Notes: a model not told the origin generated them from the sequence alone. Shown: positions 33,640 through 42,813, counted from the stretch's first letter. The stretch is 64,000 bases of DNA from Paenibacillus_D sp047238105 (GCF_047238105.1 NZ_JBDFMD010000001.1:4154001-4218000); one strand, 5' to 3'. Numbers and translations are program-made.

Positions 33640-34857
33640 ATGACCCATGACGACGATATCACCATGCGGCTGGACCAGCTGGGGCTCACCCAGTCAGATA
33701 AACAAAGCCTCGCGATGACGATCCGCATCGAGGCGGGCGCGCTGACGCAGGCGGCGCAGTATGTCAAGGAACGAGGCTGCCGTACGGTCCTGCTGGCGGT
33801 AGATGATCGAACGTACGAAGCTGCGGGCAGGCGTCTCGAACAGTTGCTGGCGGCAGCGGGGACAGCCCCTGCGCTGTGTGCCATCCGGCCGCTCGCCACG
33901 GGGGATGTGGTCGCAGATGAAACGTCTGTCGTCCAGCTGCTGCTGGAGGCGCAGCGGTCGCAGGCGGAGCTGATCCTCGCCGTGGGCGGCGGCACGATCC
34001 ATGATCTAGTGCGCTATGTTGCATATACCACCCATGTCCCGTTCCTATCCATACCCACTGCAGCGTCGGTCGACGGCTTCACATCGCTGGGCGCGCCGCT
34101 GCTGATTCGGGGACATAAGCTGACGATCCCGGCTGCGCGTCCTGTCGCGCTGTTCGCTGATCTGGATATCCTGACCCGGGCTCCACAGGAGCTCGCAGCC
34201 GCCGGCTTCGGCGATATGCTGGGCAAGTATACGTCGTTGTTTGACTGGCGCTTCGGCTCCTGGACATCAGGGGAAGCCTATCTGGCCCCCGCTGCGGAGC
34301 TGACGCGCCAGGCACTGGAGGATTGCATCCGGCATACGGAGGCGATCCGGAGACGGGACGAGACCGGGATCGCTATGCTCATGCGCTCGCTGGTGGAATC
34401 GGGGCTGGCGATGCGGCTGTTCGGCCAGTCTCATCCGGCTTCCGGGGCAGAGCATCATCTGTCTCATTACTGGGAGCTGGCGCATCTGCGGGCCGGCAAG
34501 CGCCAGCTGCTGCACGGCGCCAAGGTGGGCGCGGCGACCGTTGAGATCAGCAGGCTGTACCGCCGGCTGATCGAGGACGGCTGGTACGATGACGCATCAA
34601 CGGGACGGCCGGAGCTGCAGCGGCATCGGCCGGAGATCGGCCGAGCCGTCCGAGCCATCCCGGAGCCAGCGGGCTTGCAGGAGTTGCTGCGGCAAGTTGG
34701 CGCCCCGGCCGCGCCAAGCGAGCTGGGGCTGGAGAATGGGCTGATCCAAGCTAGCCTGCGCGAGGCGCATCTGATCCGCCCGGAGCGGGCGACGCTGCTG
34801 CGGTTATATAACGAAAGCAATATGAAGGAGCGAATCCAAAATGATGATGGGCGCTGA
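33640..34857 (+). CDS. egsA: sn-Glycerol-1-phosphate dehydrogenase
   Basis: A 405-residue member of the glycerol-1-phosphate dehydrogenase (AraM/EgsA) branch of the iron-alcohol-dehydrogenase-like superfamily. It interconverts dihydroxyacetone phosphate and sn-glycerol-1-phosphate. Visible are the NAD-binding VGGGTIHDLVRYVA, PTAASVDGFTS, and metal ligands in GFGDMLGK, HPASGAEHHLSHYWE and LLHGAKVG. In Bacillus the product feeds heptaprenylglyceryl phosphate synthesis. It starts at ATG 33640 after AGGAGGGAGG. It overlaps the DeoR regulator gene by 17 bases and precedes a Ugp-type importer, linking it here to glycerophosphate-like substrates. Confidence 0.92.
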   Translation: MTHDDDITMRLDQLGLTQSDKQSLAMTIRIEAGALTQAAQYVKERGCRTVLLAVDDRTYEAAGRRLEQLLAAAGTAPALCAIRPLATGDVVADETSVVQLLLEAQRSQAELILAVGGGTIHDLVRYVAYTTHVPFLSIPTAASVDGFTSLGAPLLIRGHKLTIPAARPVALFADLDILTRAPQELAAAGFGDMLGKYTSLFDWRFGSWTSGEAYLAPAAELTRQALEDCIRHTEAIRRRDETGIAMLMRSLVESGLAMRLFGQSHPASGAEHHLSHYWELAHLRAGKRQLLHGAKVGAATVEISRLYRRLIEDGWYDDASTGRPELQRHRPEIGRAVRAIPEPAGLQELLRQVGAPAAPSELGLENGLIQASLREAHLIRPERATLLRLYNESNMKERIQNDDGR

Positions 34858-35605
34858 GCGCAAGCTGCGCATCGCCGAGTATGTCCGGCAGCACCGGAGC
34901 GCGACGGTCAGCGTGCTGGCCAAGGAATTCCAGGTCCATGAAGCGACGATCCGGCGCGATCTCGCCAGTATCGAACGGGAGGGCTTGCTCAAGCGGACGC
35001 ATGGCGGCGTCGTCTCGGAGCAGTGGACCCGCGGGGAGGGGACGTTCCAGGAGCGCTCGCCCCACAATCTCGAGCAGAAGCAGCGGATCGGCTATCAGGC
35101 TGCCAGTCTGGTCGAGGAAGGGGATCACATCATTATCGATTCCGGGACGACGACCCAGCATATCGCCCGCAATCTCGTGCACCGCACCGGCATTACCGTC
35201 GTCACCAACGACATGAACGTCGCCGCCGAGCTGCGCGACGCCGCAGGCGTGAAGGTTATCCTGACCGGCGGGGAGCTCTACCCGTCCAGCTACATGCTCA
35301 ACGGCATGTTCACGGACTATGTCCTGGGCTCGCTCCGCGCGGTCAAAGCCTTCATCGGCACGCCGGCGCTCCATCCCGAGCATGGACTGATGCATCCGGA
35401 GGCGGCGCTGGTGCCGGCCAAGCAGGCGATGATCCGGGCGGCGCTGGAGATCATCGTCGTCACCGATGACAGCAAGCTCGGCCGCTTGTCGCTGCATAGC
35501 GTCGCGCCGACCCATGCCATCCATGCGTTGATTACGGGCAAGGAGGCGCCGGAGCCGATGCTCCAGTCGTTCCGTGAGCGCGGCGTCACGGTGTACGCGG
35601 TGTGA
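34841..35605 (+). CDS. DeoR-family transcriptional regulator
   Basis: A 254-residue repressor-type regulator. The N-terminal helix-turn-helix reads ERKLRIAEYVRQHRS and FQVHEATIRRDLASIEREGL, followed by the family LLKRTHGG. The C-terminal DeoRC effector domain has IIDSGTTTQHIARNL, VTNDMNVAAEL and VILTGGELYPSSYMLNG. DeoR effector domains bind phosphorylated sugars or glycerol phosphates. It starts within the end of the dehydrogenase gene (ATG ATG ATG at 34841) and is followed 34 bases later by the importer genes, so it probably controls its own operon. Confidence 0.94.
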   Translation: MMMGAERKLRIAEYVRQHRSATVSVLAKEFQVHEATIRRDLASIEREGLLKRTHGGVVSEQWTRGEGTFQERSPHNLEQKQRIGYQAASLVEEGDHIIIDSGTTTQHIARNLVHRTGITVVTNDMNVAAELRDAAGVKVILTGGELYPSSYMLNGMFTDYVLGSLRAVKAFIGTPALHPEHGLMHPEAALVPAKQAMIRAALEIIVVTDDSKLGRLSLHSVAPTHAIHALITGKEAPEPMLQSFRERGVTVYAV

Positions 35606-35639
35606 ACTCGGCATTCATCCATGACAAGGAGGGCTGCAA

Positions 35640-36695
35640 GTGGCTTCTATACAATTCGAGCAAGTGACCAAGAGCTTCGCCGGCCATACGGTCATCGAGG
35701 ATCTGAATCTGACGATCGAGGACGGCAAGTTCACCGTGCTGGTCGGGCCGTCCGGCTGCGGCAAGACGACGCTGCTGCGCATGATCGCCGGGCTCGATCC
35801 GCAGACGTCGGGCGCGGTACGGATCGGCGGGCGCGACGTGAGCCGGACGGCGCCGGGCAAGCGCGGCGTGGCGATGGTGTTCCAAAACTATGCGATCTAT
35901 CCGACGATGACGGTGCGCGGCAACATCGAATTCGGTCTGAAGAACAACAAGGTGCCCCGGGCCGAGCGGGAGCAGCTCATCGAGACGATCAGCCGGACGG
36001 TGGGCCTCTATGATTATCTGGACCGCAAGCCGTCGACACTGTCGGGCGGTCAGCGGCAGCGGGTGGCGCTCGCCCGGGCGATGGTCAAGAAGCCCGCCGT
36101 GTTCCTGATGGACGAGCCGCTGTCCAATCTCGATGCCAAGCTGCGGGCACAGATGCGGCTGGAGCTGATCGAGCTGCACAAGCAGTTGGGCGCAACCTTC
36201 GTCTATGTGACGCACGACCAGGTGGAGGCGATGTCGATGGCGGATCGGATCGTGCTGATGAATAAGGGCGAGATCCAGCAGGAGGCTGCTCCCGAGGTGA
36301 TGTACCGCGAGCCGGCCAATCTGTTCACAGCCCAGTTCATCGGTGTGCCGCCGATGAATGTCGCGCCGCTCGGTCCGGGCGAGCTCAGCTTCGGCTTCCG
36401 GCCGGAGCGGGCAGTGCTCAGCGAGCAGGAGCCGCCGGCAGGAGATTATGTGATGCAGGGCACCATCGTGACGAGGGAGATGCTCGGCTCGGAGACGTTG
36501 TACCAGGTGAGGGGCGAGCACGGGGCATTCATGATCAAGTGCACCGAGGACCGCTATGCCGTCGACCAGCAGGTGCGGATCCGTGTTGCGAGCAAGCATC
36601 TGTTCTTCTTCGACGAGCAGGGCGGACGCATCGATGAACGCGACGACCGGTTCCGCAGCTGCCTGGAGGCGGCCCGGAGGCTGCGATATGGTTAG
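35640..36695 (+). CDS. ugpC: Ugp/Mal-type ABC importer, ATPase
   Basis: A 351-residue CUT1-class ATPase. It has Walker A GPSGCGKTT, Q-loop FQNYAIYPTMTV, signature LSGGQRQRVALARAMV, Walker B VFLMDEPLSNLDAKLR and H-loop VTHDQVEAM. A C-terminal TOBE/OB regulatory domain follows (FRPERAV). It starts at a GTG (35640) with a perfect AAGGAGG site 9 bases upstream. It overlaps the first permease gene by 8 bases. Many Firmicutes use a shared MsmX-type ATPase for such importers, but here the operon has its own. Confidence 0.94.
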   Translation: MASIQFEQVTKSFAGHTVIEDLNLTIEDGKFTVLVGPSGCGKTTLLRMIAGLDPQTSGAVRIGGRDVSRTAPGKRGVAMVFQNYAIYPTMTVRGNIEFGLKNNKVPRAEREQLIETISRTVGLYDYLDRKPSTLSGGQRQRVALARAMVKKPAVFLMDEPLSNLDAKLRAQMRLELIELHKQLGATFVYVTHDQVEAMSMADRIVLMNKGEIQQEAAPEVMYREPANLFTAQFIGVPPMNVAPLGPGELSFGFRPERAVLSEQEPPAGDYVMQGTIVTREMLGSETLYQVRGEHGAFMIKCTEDRYAVDQQVRIRVASKHLFFFDEQGGRIDERDDRFRSCLEAARRLRYG

Positions 36696-37566
36696 AGAGC
36701 GTATGTGGCCGCTGCTCCGTCCCTACGTGATGATCGCTCCGGCGATGCTGGGCATCCTGGTGTTCGTCATCTATCCGGTTGGTTACCTGATCTATCTGAG
36801 CATGTACAAGTATAATCTGATGAACCGGGCCAAGAGCACGTTTATCGGTCTGGACAATTTCACCCAGCTGTTCACCCGCGCCGATTTCTACAAATCGCTG
36901 ACGAACACGCTGATCTATACCGTCTGCGTCGTCGTGCTGACGATGCTCATCTCGCTGCTGATCGCGCTCTGGCTGAGCAAGAAGAGCAAGATCAACAGCA
37001 TCGTCCAGGCCGGCATCTTCACGCCCCACATCGTCTCGATCGTCTCGATCTCGCTCGTCTGGTTATGGATGATGGAGCCGAATCTCGGCTTTCTCAACTA
37101 TGTCCTCAAGGCCATCGGCTTGCCGCCGCTGGCCTGGCTGCAGAGCTCGGACACAGCGATGATGTCGATCATCATCGTCTCGGTATGGGGAGCCATCGGC
37201 TATTATGTGCTGATCATCGTGGCGGCGATCCATAGCATCCCGCCTTCGATCTACGAAGCGGCAGCGCTGGATAATGCGAGCAAGTGGAAGGTGCTGACCC
37301 GGATCACGCTGCCGATCATCTCGCCGCAGCTCTTCTTCATCCTCGTCATCATGACGATCGGCTCCTTCAAGGTGTTTGATACGGTGCAGGTGATGACCGG
37401 CGGCGGGCCCAATAATGCGACCAACACGCTGGTCTATTACATCTACACGTACCGTACGACCAATCTCGGCTATTCGGCGGCGTCCGGCGTCGTGCTGATG
37501 GCCGTGATCGGGCTGCTGACCTTCATCTACTTCCGGCTGCTGGCAAAGAAGGTGCATTACCAATGA
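36688..37566 (+). CDS. ugpA: Ugp-type ABC importer, permease 1
   Basis: A 292-residue MalF/UgpA-class permease with six membrane helices. The EAA loop reads IYEAAALDNASKWKVLTRIT with LPIISPQ, and the N-terminal region has LLRPYVMIAPAMLGILVF. ATG 36688 lies inside the end of the ATPase gene. The next permease frame begins at the stop codon (ATGA). Confidence 0.93.
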   Translation: MVRERMWPLLRPYVMIAPAMLGILVFVIYPVGYLIYLSMYKYNLMNRAKSTFIGLDNFTQLFTRADFYKSLTNTLIYTVCVVVLTMLISLLIALWLSKKSKINSIVQAGIFTPHIVSIVSISLVWLWMMEPNLGFLNYVLKAIGLPPLAWLQSSDTAMMSIIIVSVWGAIGYYVLIIVAAIHSIPPSIYEAAALDNASKWKVLTRITLPIISPQLFFILVIMTIGSFKVFDTVQVMTGGGPNNATNTLVYYIYTYRTTNLGYSAASGVVLMAVIGLLTFIYFRLLAKKVHYQ

Positions 37567-37625
37567 AACCGGTACAGGCAAGGGCCAAGCTGCAGGTGCA
37601 GCCAAGCCGGAAGGAGGAAAAGCAG

Positions 37626-38468
37626 ATGCAAGTGTCGCCTGCCCGAGTCTGGCCGATCGTCCGCATGGCTGCAGGCTTGCTGCTCAAGGTAGCGGTCGTG
37701 CTCGTCTTTATCTTCCCTTTTCTATGGATGATCTCGACCTCGCTGCAGACGTTCCGGGAGACGCTGGCCTTCCCGCCGACCTGGATCCCTGCCGTGCCGC
37801 AATGGAATAATTTCGTCACGGCCATGCAAGCCGGGCCGTTCCTGACCTATGCCCGCAACTCCGTCGTAGTGACCTTGTCGATCCTGGCGATCCAGATGCT
37901 GGTGATGATCCCGGCGGCCTATGCGTTCGCCAAATACCGCTTTGTCGGCAAAGGTCCTTTGTTCGCGCTGGTGCTGCTGGCTTTCATGATTCCCGGCCAG
38001 GTCACCTTCATCCCGGTCTATCTGATGCTCGCGGAGTGGGGCATCATCCGGACGCTGCTGCCGCAGATCATCCCCTTTATGACCAATGCCTTCGGGATCT
38101 TCCTGCTGCGCCAGTACTTCATGCAGATCCAGGAGGAGGTGATCGAGTCGGCCCGGCTGGACAACGCCAGCGAGTTCCGCATCATCACCAGTCTGATGAT
38201 CCCGATGGCGACGCCTGCGCTGGCGACGATCGCCCTGTTCAGCTTCGTCAGCCACTGGAATGATTATTTCTGGCCGCTCATCATGACCGACACCGCGTCG
38301 CTCCGGCCGCTGACGCTGGGCATCGCCAAGCTCCGTGAGACCGAGGGCATCAGCAATTGGCATATCATCATGGCGGGCAATGTCGTGCTCGTCGTGCCGA
38401 TCCTGATCGTCTATCTGTTCTGCTCGCGGCAGATCGTCCGGGCCTTCGTCTACTCCGGCATCAAATAA
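37626..38468 (+). CDS. ugpE: Ugp-type ABC importer, permease 2
   Basis: A MalG/UgpE-class permease of about 280 residues with six helices. It has FLWMISTSLQTFRETLAFPP after the first helix and the EAA loop EVIESARLDNASEFRIITSL. I chose ATG 37626 because AAGGAGG lies 9 bases upstream. ATG 37563, overlapping the previous stop, is in frame and would add 21 residues without typical permease features. Confidence 0.9.
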   Translation: MQVSPARVWPIVRMAAGLLLKVAVVLVFIFPFLWMISTSLQTFRETLAFPPTWIPAVPQWNNFVTAMQAGPFLTYARNSVVVTLSILAIQMLVMIPAAYAFAKYRFVGKGPLFALVLLAFMIPGQVTFIPVYLMLAEWGIIRTLLPQIIPFMTNAFGIFLLRQYFMQIQEEVIESARLDNASEFRIITSLMIPMATPALATIALFSFVSHWNDYFWPLIMTDTASLRPLTLGIAKLRETEGISNWHIIMAGNVVLVVPILIVYLFCSRQIVRAFVYSGIK

Positions 38469-38525
38469 CGGGCTGCTATCCGATGATATACACATTTTGA
38501 GAATGCAATGGAGGTTGAGGTTCAA

Positions 38526-39845
38526 ATGAAGAAAACGCTGAAAGTCATGACGGGTACAGTATTGGTGGCTGGACTGCTGTCCGCCTGCAGCGGCAATAAC
38601 GCCGGTACGGGGAGCGGCAATACACCTGATCCGGTAACAACGGCCGAGGGCGGCAGTACGGGAGGCGCCAAGCAGACCGTGGAGTTCTGGCACTCGCTGG
38701 GCGGCAAGAACGGCGAGTACATCGACACCCTGGTCGGCAACTTCAACGCAGCTCAGGACGAGATCGAGGTCGTCGCCACGCAGCAGGGCGGGTATGCCGA
38801 GACGGTCACCAAGCTGCAGCAGGCGATCGCGTCGGGATCGGCTCCCGATCTGGCGATGATCGAACGGGCGTATGTCGAGATGTTCGCGGATGCGGAGGTG
38901 CTGGCCGACCTGACGCCGTTCCTGGAAGGCTCAGGGATGAGCCAGGACGATTTTACGGAGGGGCTGATGGGTCACTCGGTCTTCCATGATCAACTGGTTT
39001 CACTGCCGCTCAATCGCTCGACGCCGATCCTGCATGTGAACAAATCGATACTGGATGAAGCGGGATTGTCGGTGCCGACCAACTGGCAGGAGCTGAAGGA
39101 AACAGCGAATGCCCTGGTGGTAGAGGAGAATGGCGAGTATGAGCGCTACGGGGTCACGATGCCATATGATACGTGGTATCCGATTGCGATGATCTCGCAG
39201 GCCGGCGGGACGTTCTTTAATGAAGATAAGAGCTCGGTCGGCTTCGTGGACAACGGAGCAGGGGAGAAGGTATTCAGCTTCCTGAAAGAGCTGCAGAGCA
39301 CGGGCGCGCTGTTCTATCCGCCGGCGCAGGATTCGGGCAACATCGTCAACCAGATGTTCGTCAGCGGCAAGGTCGGCATGATGTACCAGTCGACCGGCTC
39401 GATCGGCGGTTTGATGGAATCGGTCGACTTCGATTATGTGACGGCTTTCCTGCCGCAGGATGAGCAATACGCCAATCCGACCGGGGGCGCCAACATCTCG
39501 CTGCTCGAAGGCTCGGACAACAAAGAAGCGGCCTGGGAGTTTGTCCGCTGGATCATGACGGAGGACGACGGCGCGCTGGACTTCATCCTGAAGTCGGGGT
39601 ACCTGCCCTTCACCAACGCCATGGTCGAGTCGGAGCAGATGCAGCAGCTCTGGCAGGAGGAGCCGAACCGCAAGGTCGCATACGAGCAGCTGCAATATGC
39701 GACAGATACCAATATGCATGTGGCCTGGCCCGAGGTCATGCACGAGTTCTTCTCGGCGATCGAGGCGATCATGTACGACAGTCAGGATATTCCAGCCACG
39801 CTTGCGACCTTCACCCGCGAGACGGAACGCATCCTGACGCAATAA
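38526..39845 (+). CDS. ugpB: Ugp-type ABC importer, substrate-binding lipoprotein
   Basis: A 439-residue extracellular binding protein of the UgpB/CUT1 class. The lipobox is LLSAC, with a Gly/Thr-rich linker, then TVEFWHSLGGKNGEYIDTLV and the family pattern LPLNRSTPILHVNKSILDEA, which matches UgpB proteins more than maltose-binding ones. This supports sn-glycerol-3-phosphate or glycerophosphodiesters as ligand. That fits the adjacent glycerol-1-phosphate dehydrogenase and the membrane glycerophosphodiesterase at 40893. The ATG at 38526 follows GGAGGTTGAGG. Specificity is inferred from similarity and context. Confidence 0.9.
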   Translation: MKKTLKVMTGTVLVAGLLSACSGNNAGTGSGNTPDPVTTAEGGSTGGAKQTVEFWHSLGGKNGEYIDTLVGNFNAAQDEIEVVATQQGGYAETVTKLQQAIASGSAPDLAMIERAYVEMFADAEVLADLTPFLEGSGMSQDDFTEGLMGHSVFHDQLVSLPLNRSTPILHVNKSILDEAGLSVPTNWQELKETANALVVEENGEYERYGVTMPYDTWYPIAMISQAGGTFFNEDKSSVGFVDNGAGEKVFSFLKELQSTGALFYPPAQDSGNIVNQMFVSGKVGMMYQSTGSIGGLMESVDFDYVTAFLPQDEQYANPTGGANISLLEGSDNKEAAWEFVRWIMTEDDGALDFILKSGYLPFTNAMVESEQMQQLWQEEPNRKVAYEQLQYATDTNMHVAWPEVMHEFFSAIEAIMYDSQDIPATLATFTRETERILTQ

Positions 39846-39944
39846 GAGAAGGTGTCAAGACAGCGGAGATTAGATTTTTTTCATCCATTTCTAATTCATC
39901 TTGGCGAGGCTTGGATAGATAAGCTGTTGCCTTCTCCTTGGTAA

Positions 39945-39972
39945 TTGGTGGGGACGAGCCATGTGTTATGTT
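39945..39972 (+). promoter_or_regulatory. Candidate promoter of the NlpC/P60 gene
   Basis: TTGGTG (39945-39950), a 16-base spacer and TATGTT (39967-39972), about 45 bases before the start codon. Confidence 0.4.
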
Positions 39973-40015
39973 GGTCTAGGCATCATTCCCAACCAAGCGC
40001 TACAGGAGGACAACT

Positions 40016-40516
40016 ATGAACATCATGAAGAAGCGCCGTTCGATCGGTAAACTGCTGCTTGCCGTCAGTCTCAGCCTCTCCGTCGTCGGAACCGGGAGCC
40101 TGGCTGCCTTGCCGCCGAAAGTAGAGGCTGCGGCATCGACCAAGGCCGATGCGATTATCCGGACGGGTAAGCAGTTTAGCGGCACCAAGTATGTGTTCGG
40201 AGCCAGCTCGGGAAGCACGCGGGCCTTCGACTGTTCGTCCTTCACGCAATATGTCTTCGGCAAGCACGGCGTCAACCTGCCGCGTTCGTCGAGACAGCAG
40301 GCGAAGAGCGGACGATATGTCGCCAAATCGCAGCTGAAGCCAGGCGATCTGGTCTTCTCCGACACCAACCGCAACGGCGTAATCAATCATGTGAGCATCT
40401 ATATCGGCAACAACCAGCTGCTGCACACGTACCGTGTGGGCATCGGCGTCACTGTAACCAAGTTCTCGGGCAGCTCATGGGACAAAACCTATGTGACTGC
40501 GCGCAGAGTGTTGTAG
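40016..40516 (+). CDS. Secreted NlpC/P60 (C40) cell-wall peptidase
   Basis: A 166-residue exported endopeptidase, essentially a signal peptide plus one NlpC/P60 domain, predicted to cut gamma-D-Glu-diamino-acid bonds in peptidoglycan stems. The catalytic cysteine lies in FDCSSFTQYVFGKHG, the histidine in INHVSIYIG and the third polar residue in LLHTYR. The signal peptide runs to about residue 38 (VEAAAS). ATG 40016 has CAGGAGGAC upstream, and a strong terminator follows. Confidence 0.94.
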   Translation: MNIMKKRRSIGKLLLAVSLSLSVVGTGSLAALPPKVEAAASTKADAIIRTGKQFSGTKYVFGASSGSTRAFDCSSFTQYVFGKHGVNLPRSSRQQAKSGRYVAKSQLKPGDLVFSDTNRNGVINHVSIYIGNNQLLHTYRVGIGVTVTKFSGSSWDKTYVTARRVL

Positions 40517-40548
40517 AAGCGGCGCAGGCAGGTGAGTCGTTGTCACAC

Positions 40549-40594
40549 AAAAAAACTGTTTCCCGGGCAAGGCGCCGTGGGGAACAGTTTTTTT
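40549..40594 (+). terminator. Rho-independent terminator after the NlpC/P60 gene
   Basis: AAAAAACTGTTTCCC (40549-40564) pairs with GGGGAACAGTTTTTTT (40579-40594). A-rich and T-rich flanks could make it work in both directions. Confidence 0.88.
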
Positions 40595-40619
40595 CACATC
40601 TGAGACGCTGCAAGAAGAC

Positions 40620-40640
40620 GGCGATAGTCGTTTTACCTTG
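40620..40640 (-). repeat. Copy 2 of the 21-base dispersed motif
   Basis: GGCGATAGTC then GTTTTACCTTG. See copies at 12019-12039 and 42792-42812. In the rest of the gap to 40892 I see an imperfect hairpin at about 40679-40723 (GTTGTG/CACAAC with an inner AGCTGG/CCGGCT) and a small one at 40781-40796 (CGATCC/GGATCG), but no gene. Confidence 0.55.
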
Positions 40641-40892
40641 AAATATTAGCGTATATGTTTTCACACATCTACATGGATAGTTGTGCTCCCAGCTGGTTTG
40701 GATGCCGGCTCCACAACCAGGGGTAAAAAGTTACTTGAATCCGACCAAATGGCGGTTTTTCTTAGCTTTCATCGCTATTGCGATCCTCTAGGATCGGCAG
40801 GCAGAGAGTTGTCGGCGGAGGGCACTAAATTGGCCCGAATTGTGTTATGATAAATGCTGGCAACATAACACCCCGAGGGTAGAACAGGATGA

Positions 40893-42677
40893 ATGGTCAT
40901 GACCGATTTGCGATACAGCCTGACCGATTTCAGGCGTTCCTATAAGAAGCATGTGACGTTTGCATTATTGTTCCTGGTGATGACGAGTTATCTATTTATC
41001 CCGCTCATCTCCTATATCTTTAACCGTATGATGCGCGCGATCAGCACCGGCTCGCTGCTCAACGGCGAAGTGTACCGGATCGCGCTCAGCTATCAGGGCA
41101 TCGGGGCGCTCGTAGCCATCTTGCTGGTGGCTGTGCTGGTCCTGTTCCTGCAGCTGGGCGTGGTGCTCGTCATTGCCCAGAAGATTTATTTCCGCAAAGA
41201 TATTCTGATCGCCGACGCTTTCATCACGACGCTCCGCCGATTGCCTACGCTCTTCAGCTTTGGTACGATCCAACTGATGTTGTATTTGCTGTTTCTGCTG
41301 CCTTTTATCGAATCGCCGATCTCGGCGTCGGTGCTCACGAAAGTCAATCTGCAGATTTACTTTACGACCAAGCTCAGTAACGGGTCGTATATTCTGCTGG
41401 GTCTGTATGTGCTGCTGCTGATCGCAATTATCTACTTTATCCTGCGCTGGCTGTTCTCCCTTCACTTCATCATCCTGGAAGGGCAGTCGACCCGCCAGGC
41501 GATCCGCAGCTCGCTGGAGCTGACCCGGGGCAACCGGATCCGGATCCTGCTGCAGCTGCTGTTGTTCAACGCTCTGGTGGTGCTGGCCGGCATCGGGCTC
41601 GTCTCTTTGGTCAACTATATGGCCACGCTGATCCCGAACAGTCCGCTCAGCTTCTTCATCAACGATTATATGCTGACGATCTCGGGTTTCCTCGGTTATA
41701 TGGCGGCGCTGTTGCTGATCCCGATCAATATGATCTATATGACCCGGATGTTCTACCGGCTGCAGACGAAGGTCGGCAAGTCTCCCGAAGATCATCTGCA
41801 TGTATACCGGATGCGCTGGCTGCGTGTGCTGGAGGTGCGGATTGCCCGGTTGTTCCGGACGCGCAAGCGCAAGCTGCTGATCGTGATCGGAATCCCGCTG
41901 TATCTGCTGATCTCCCTGGGGATCAACTATTATGTCAACGACAATCTCCTGTATCTGAAATGGAATGTGCAGATCGCCGGTCATCGCGGCGACCTTCACA
42001 GCGCGCCGGAGAATTCGATGAGCAGCATCCGTTCGGCGATGGAGAAAAATATCGATGCGGTAGAGATCGATGTACAGATGACCAAAGACGGGATCATCGT
42101 GCTCAATCACGACTATACGCTGAATCGCGTAGCCGGGGTGCCGGAATCCGTGCATAACATGAACTATGCCGATCTGGCGCTGCTTGATATCGGGCGCCGA
42201 TTCTCCAGCGTGTTTGCTGGCGAGAGGATCCCCACACTCGAAGAGGTGCTCATCGAGACGCAGGGCCAGGTCAAGCTGATCATCGAGATGAAGCCTTACG
42301 GAGACGGCAGCGAGATGGCCGCCAAGGTTGTCGAACTGGTCGAGCGGTATGACCTCGTCGACAGCTGTTATATCCAATCTTTTGACTATTCGCTGCTGCG
42401 AACCGTCCGTGCGCTCAATCCCGACATCAAGCTGGGGCAGATCCTCTTCCTGGCGGCAGGCAATCTGCTGACGATCGATGTCGACTTCTATACGATCGAA
42501 CAGAGCATGCTCTCGCAGCGCTTCATCGACCACGCCCACCGCAATGGCCGCGAGGTGTGGCTGTGGACAGTCAATGTCGAGCGCAACATCCGTGAAGTGC
42601 TCAAGTACAAGATCGACGGCATCATTACCGACTATCCGGAGCGGGTGCAGAGCATCATCGGCGTCGGTGCGGAGTAA
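40893..42677 (+). CDS. Membrane-anchored glycerophosphodiester phosphodiesterase
   Basis: A 594-residue protein. The N-terminal 340 residues form about eight membrane helices of the GPDPase_memb type. A GDPD catalytic domain (about 350-590) follows, with AGHRGDLHSAPENSMSSI (catalytic H-R and E-N), AVEIDVQMTKDGIIVLNHD (metal and second catalytic histidine), LIIEMKPYG and IDGIITDYPERVQ. It would hydrolyse glycerophosphodiesters or lipoteichoic-acid-type polymers to glycerol phosphate outside or at the membrane. It lies downstream of the Ugp-type importer, suggesting release then uptake of glycerol phosphate. The ATG at 40893 has only a weak site; ATG 40899 is possible. Confidence 0.92.
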   Translation: MVMTDLRYSLTDFRRSYKKHVTFALLFLVMTSYLFIPLISYIFNRMMRAISTGSLLNGEVYRIALSYQGIGALVAILLVAVLVLFLQLGVVLVIAQKIYFRKDILIADAFITTLRRLPTLFSFGTIQLMLYLLFLLPFIESPISASVLTKVNLQIYFTTKLSNGSYILLGLYVLLLIAIIYFILRWLFSLHFIILEGQSTRQAIRSSLELTRGNRIRILLQLLLFNALVVLAGIGLVSLVNYMATLIPNSPLSFFINDYMLTISGFLGYMAALLLIPINMIYMTRMFYRLQTKVGKSPEDHLHVYRMRWLRVLEVRIARLFRTRKRKLLIVIGIPLYLLISLGINYYVNDNLLYLKWNVQIAGHRGDLHSAPENSMSSIRSAMEKNIDAVEIDVQMTKDGIIVLNHDYTLNRVAGVPESVHNMNYADLALLDIGRRFSSVFAGERIPTLEEVLIETQGQVKLIIEMKPYGDGSEMAAKVVELVERYDLVDSCYIQSFDYSLLRTVRALNPDIKLGQILFLAAGNLLTIDVDFYTIEQSMLSQRFIDHAHRNGREVWLWTVNVERNIREVLKYKIDGIITDYPERVQSIIGVGAE

Positions 42678-42791
42678 GGTTTGGCTGTAACATGGGCAAG
42701 CCGCCAGTCCCGGACGGGGCTGGCGGCTTGCGTGCGTTTATATCCAATGGAGTTTAACGGAACACAGGAGAGTTTGCTCCGCAAAACTCTT

Positions 42792-42812
42792 AGCGACAGC
42801 CGTTTTACCTTG
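42792..42812 (-). repeat. Copy 3 of the 21-base dispersed motif
   Basis: AGCGACAGCC then GTTTTACCTTG. On the minus strand it starts one base after the stop codon of the frameshifted DsbA-like gene and is followed by a hairpin (GAGTTT/AAACTC). Confidence 0.6.
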
Positions 42813-42813
42813 G

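Noticed and set aside
33306..33995. 229-residue minus-strand frame upstream of and inside the glycerol-1-phosphate dehydrogenase gene
   Set aside because: It overlaps the clear plus-strand dehydrogenase start and has biased Ser/Arg/Ala composition with no motif.
40595..40892. Riboswitch upstream of the glycerophosphodiesterase gene
   Set aside because: There are two hairpins but no recognisable aptamer core (c-di-GMP, c-di-AMP, purine, SAM or others) and no terminator or sequestering stem next to the start codon.
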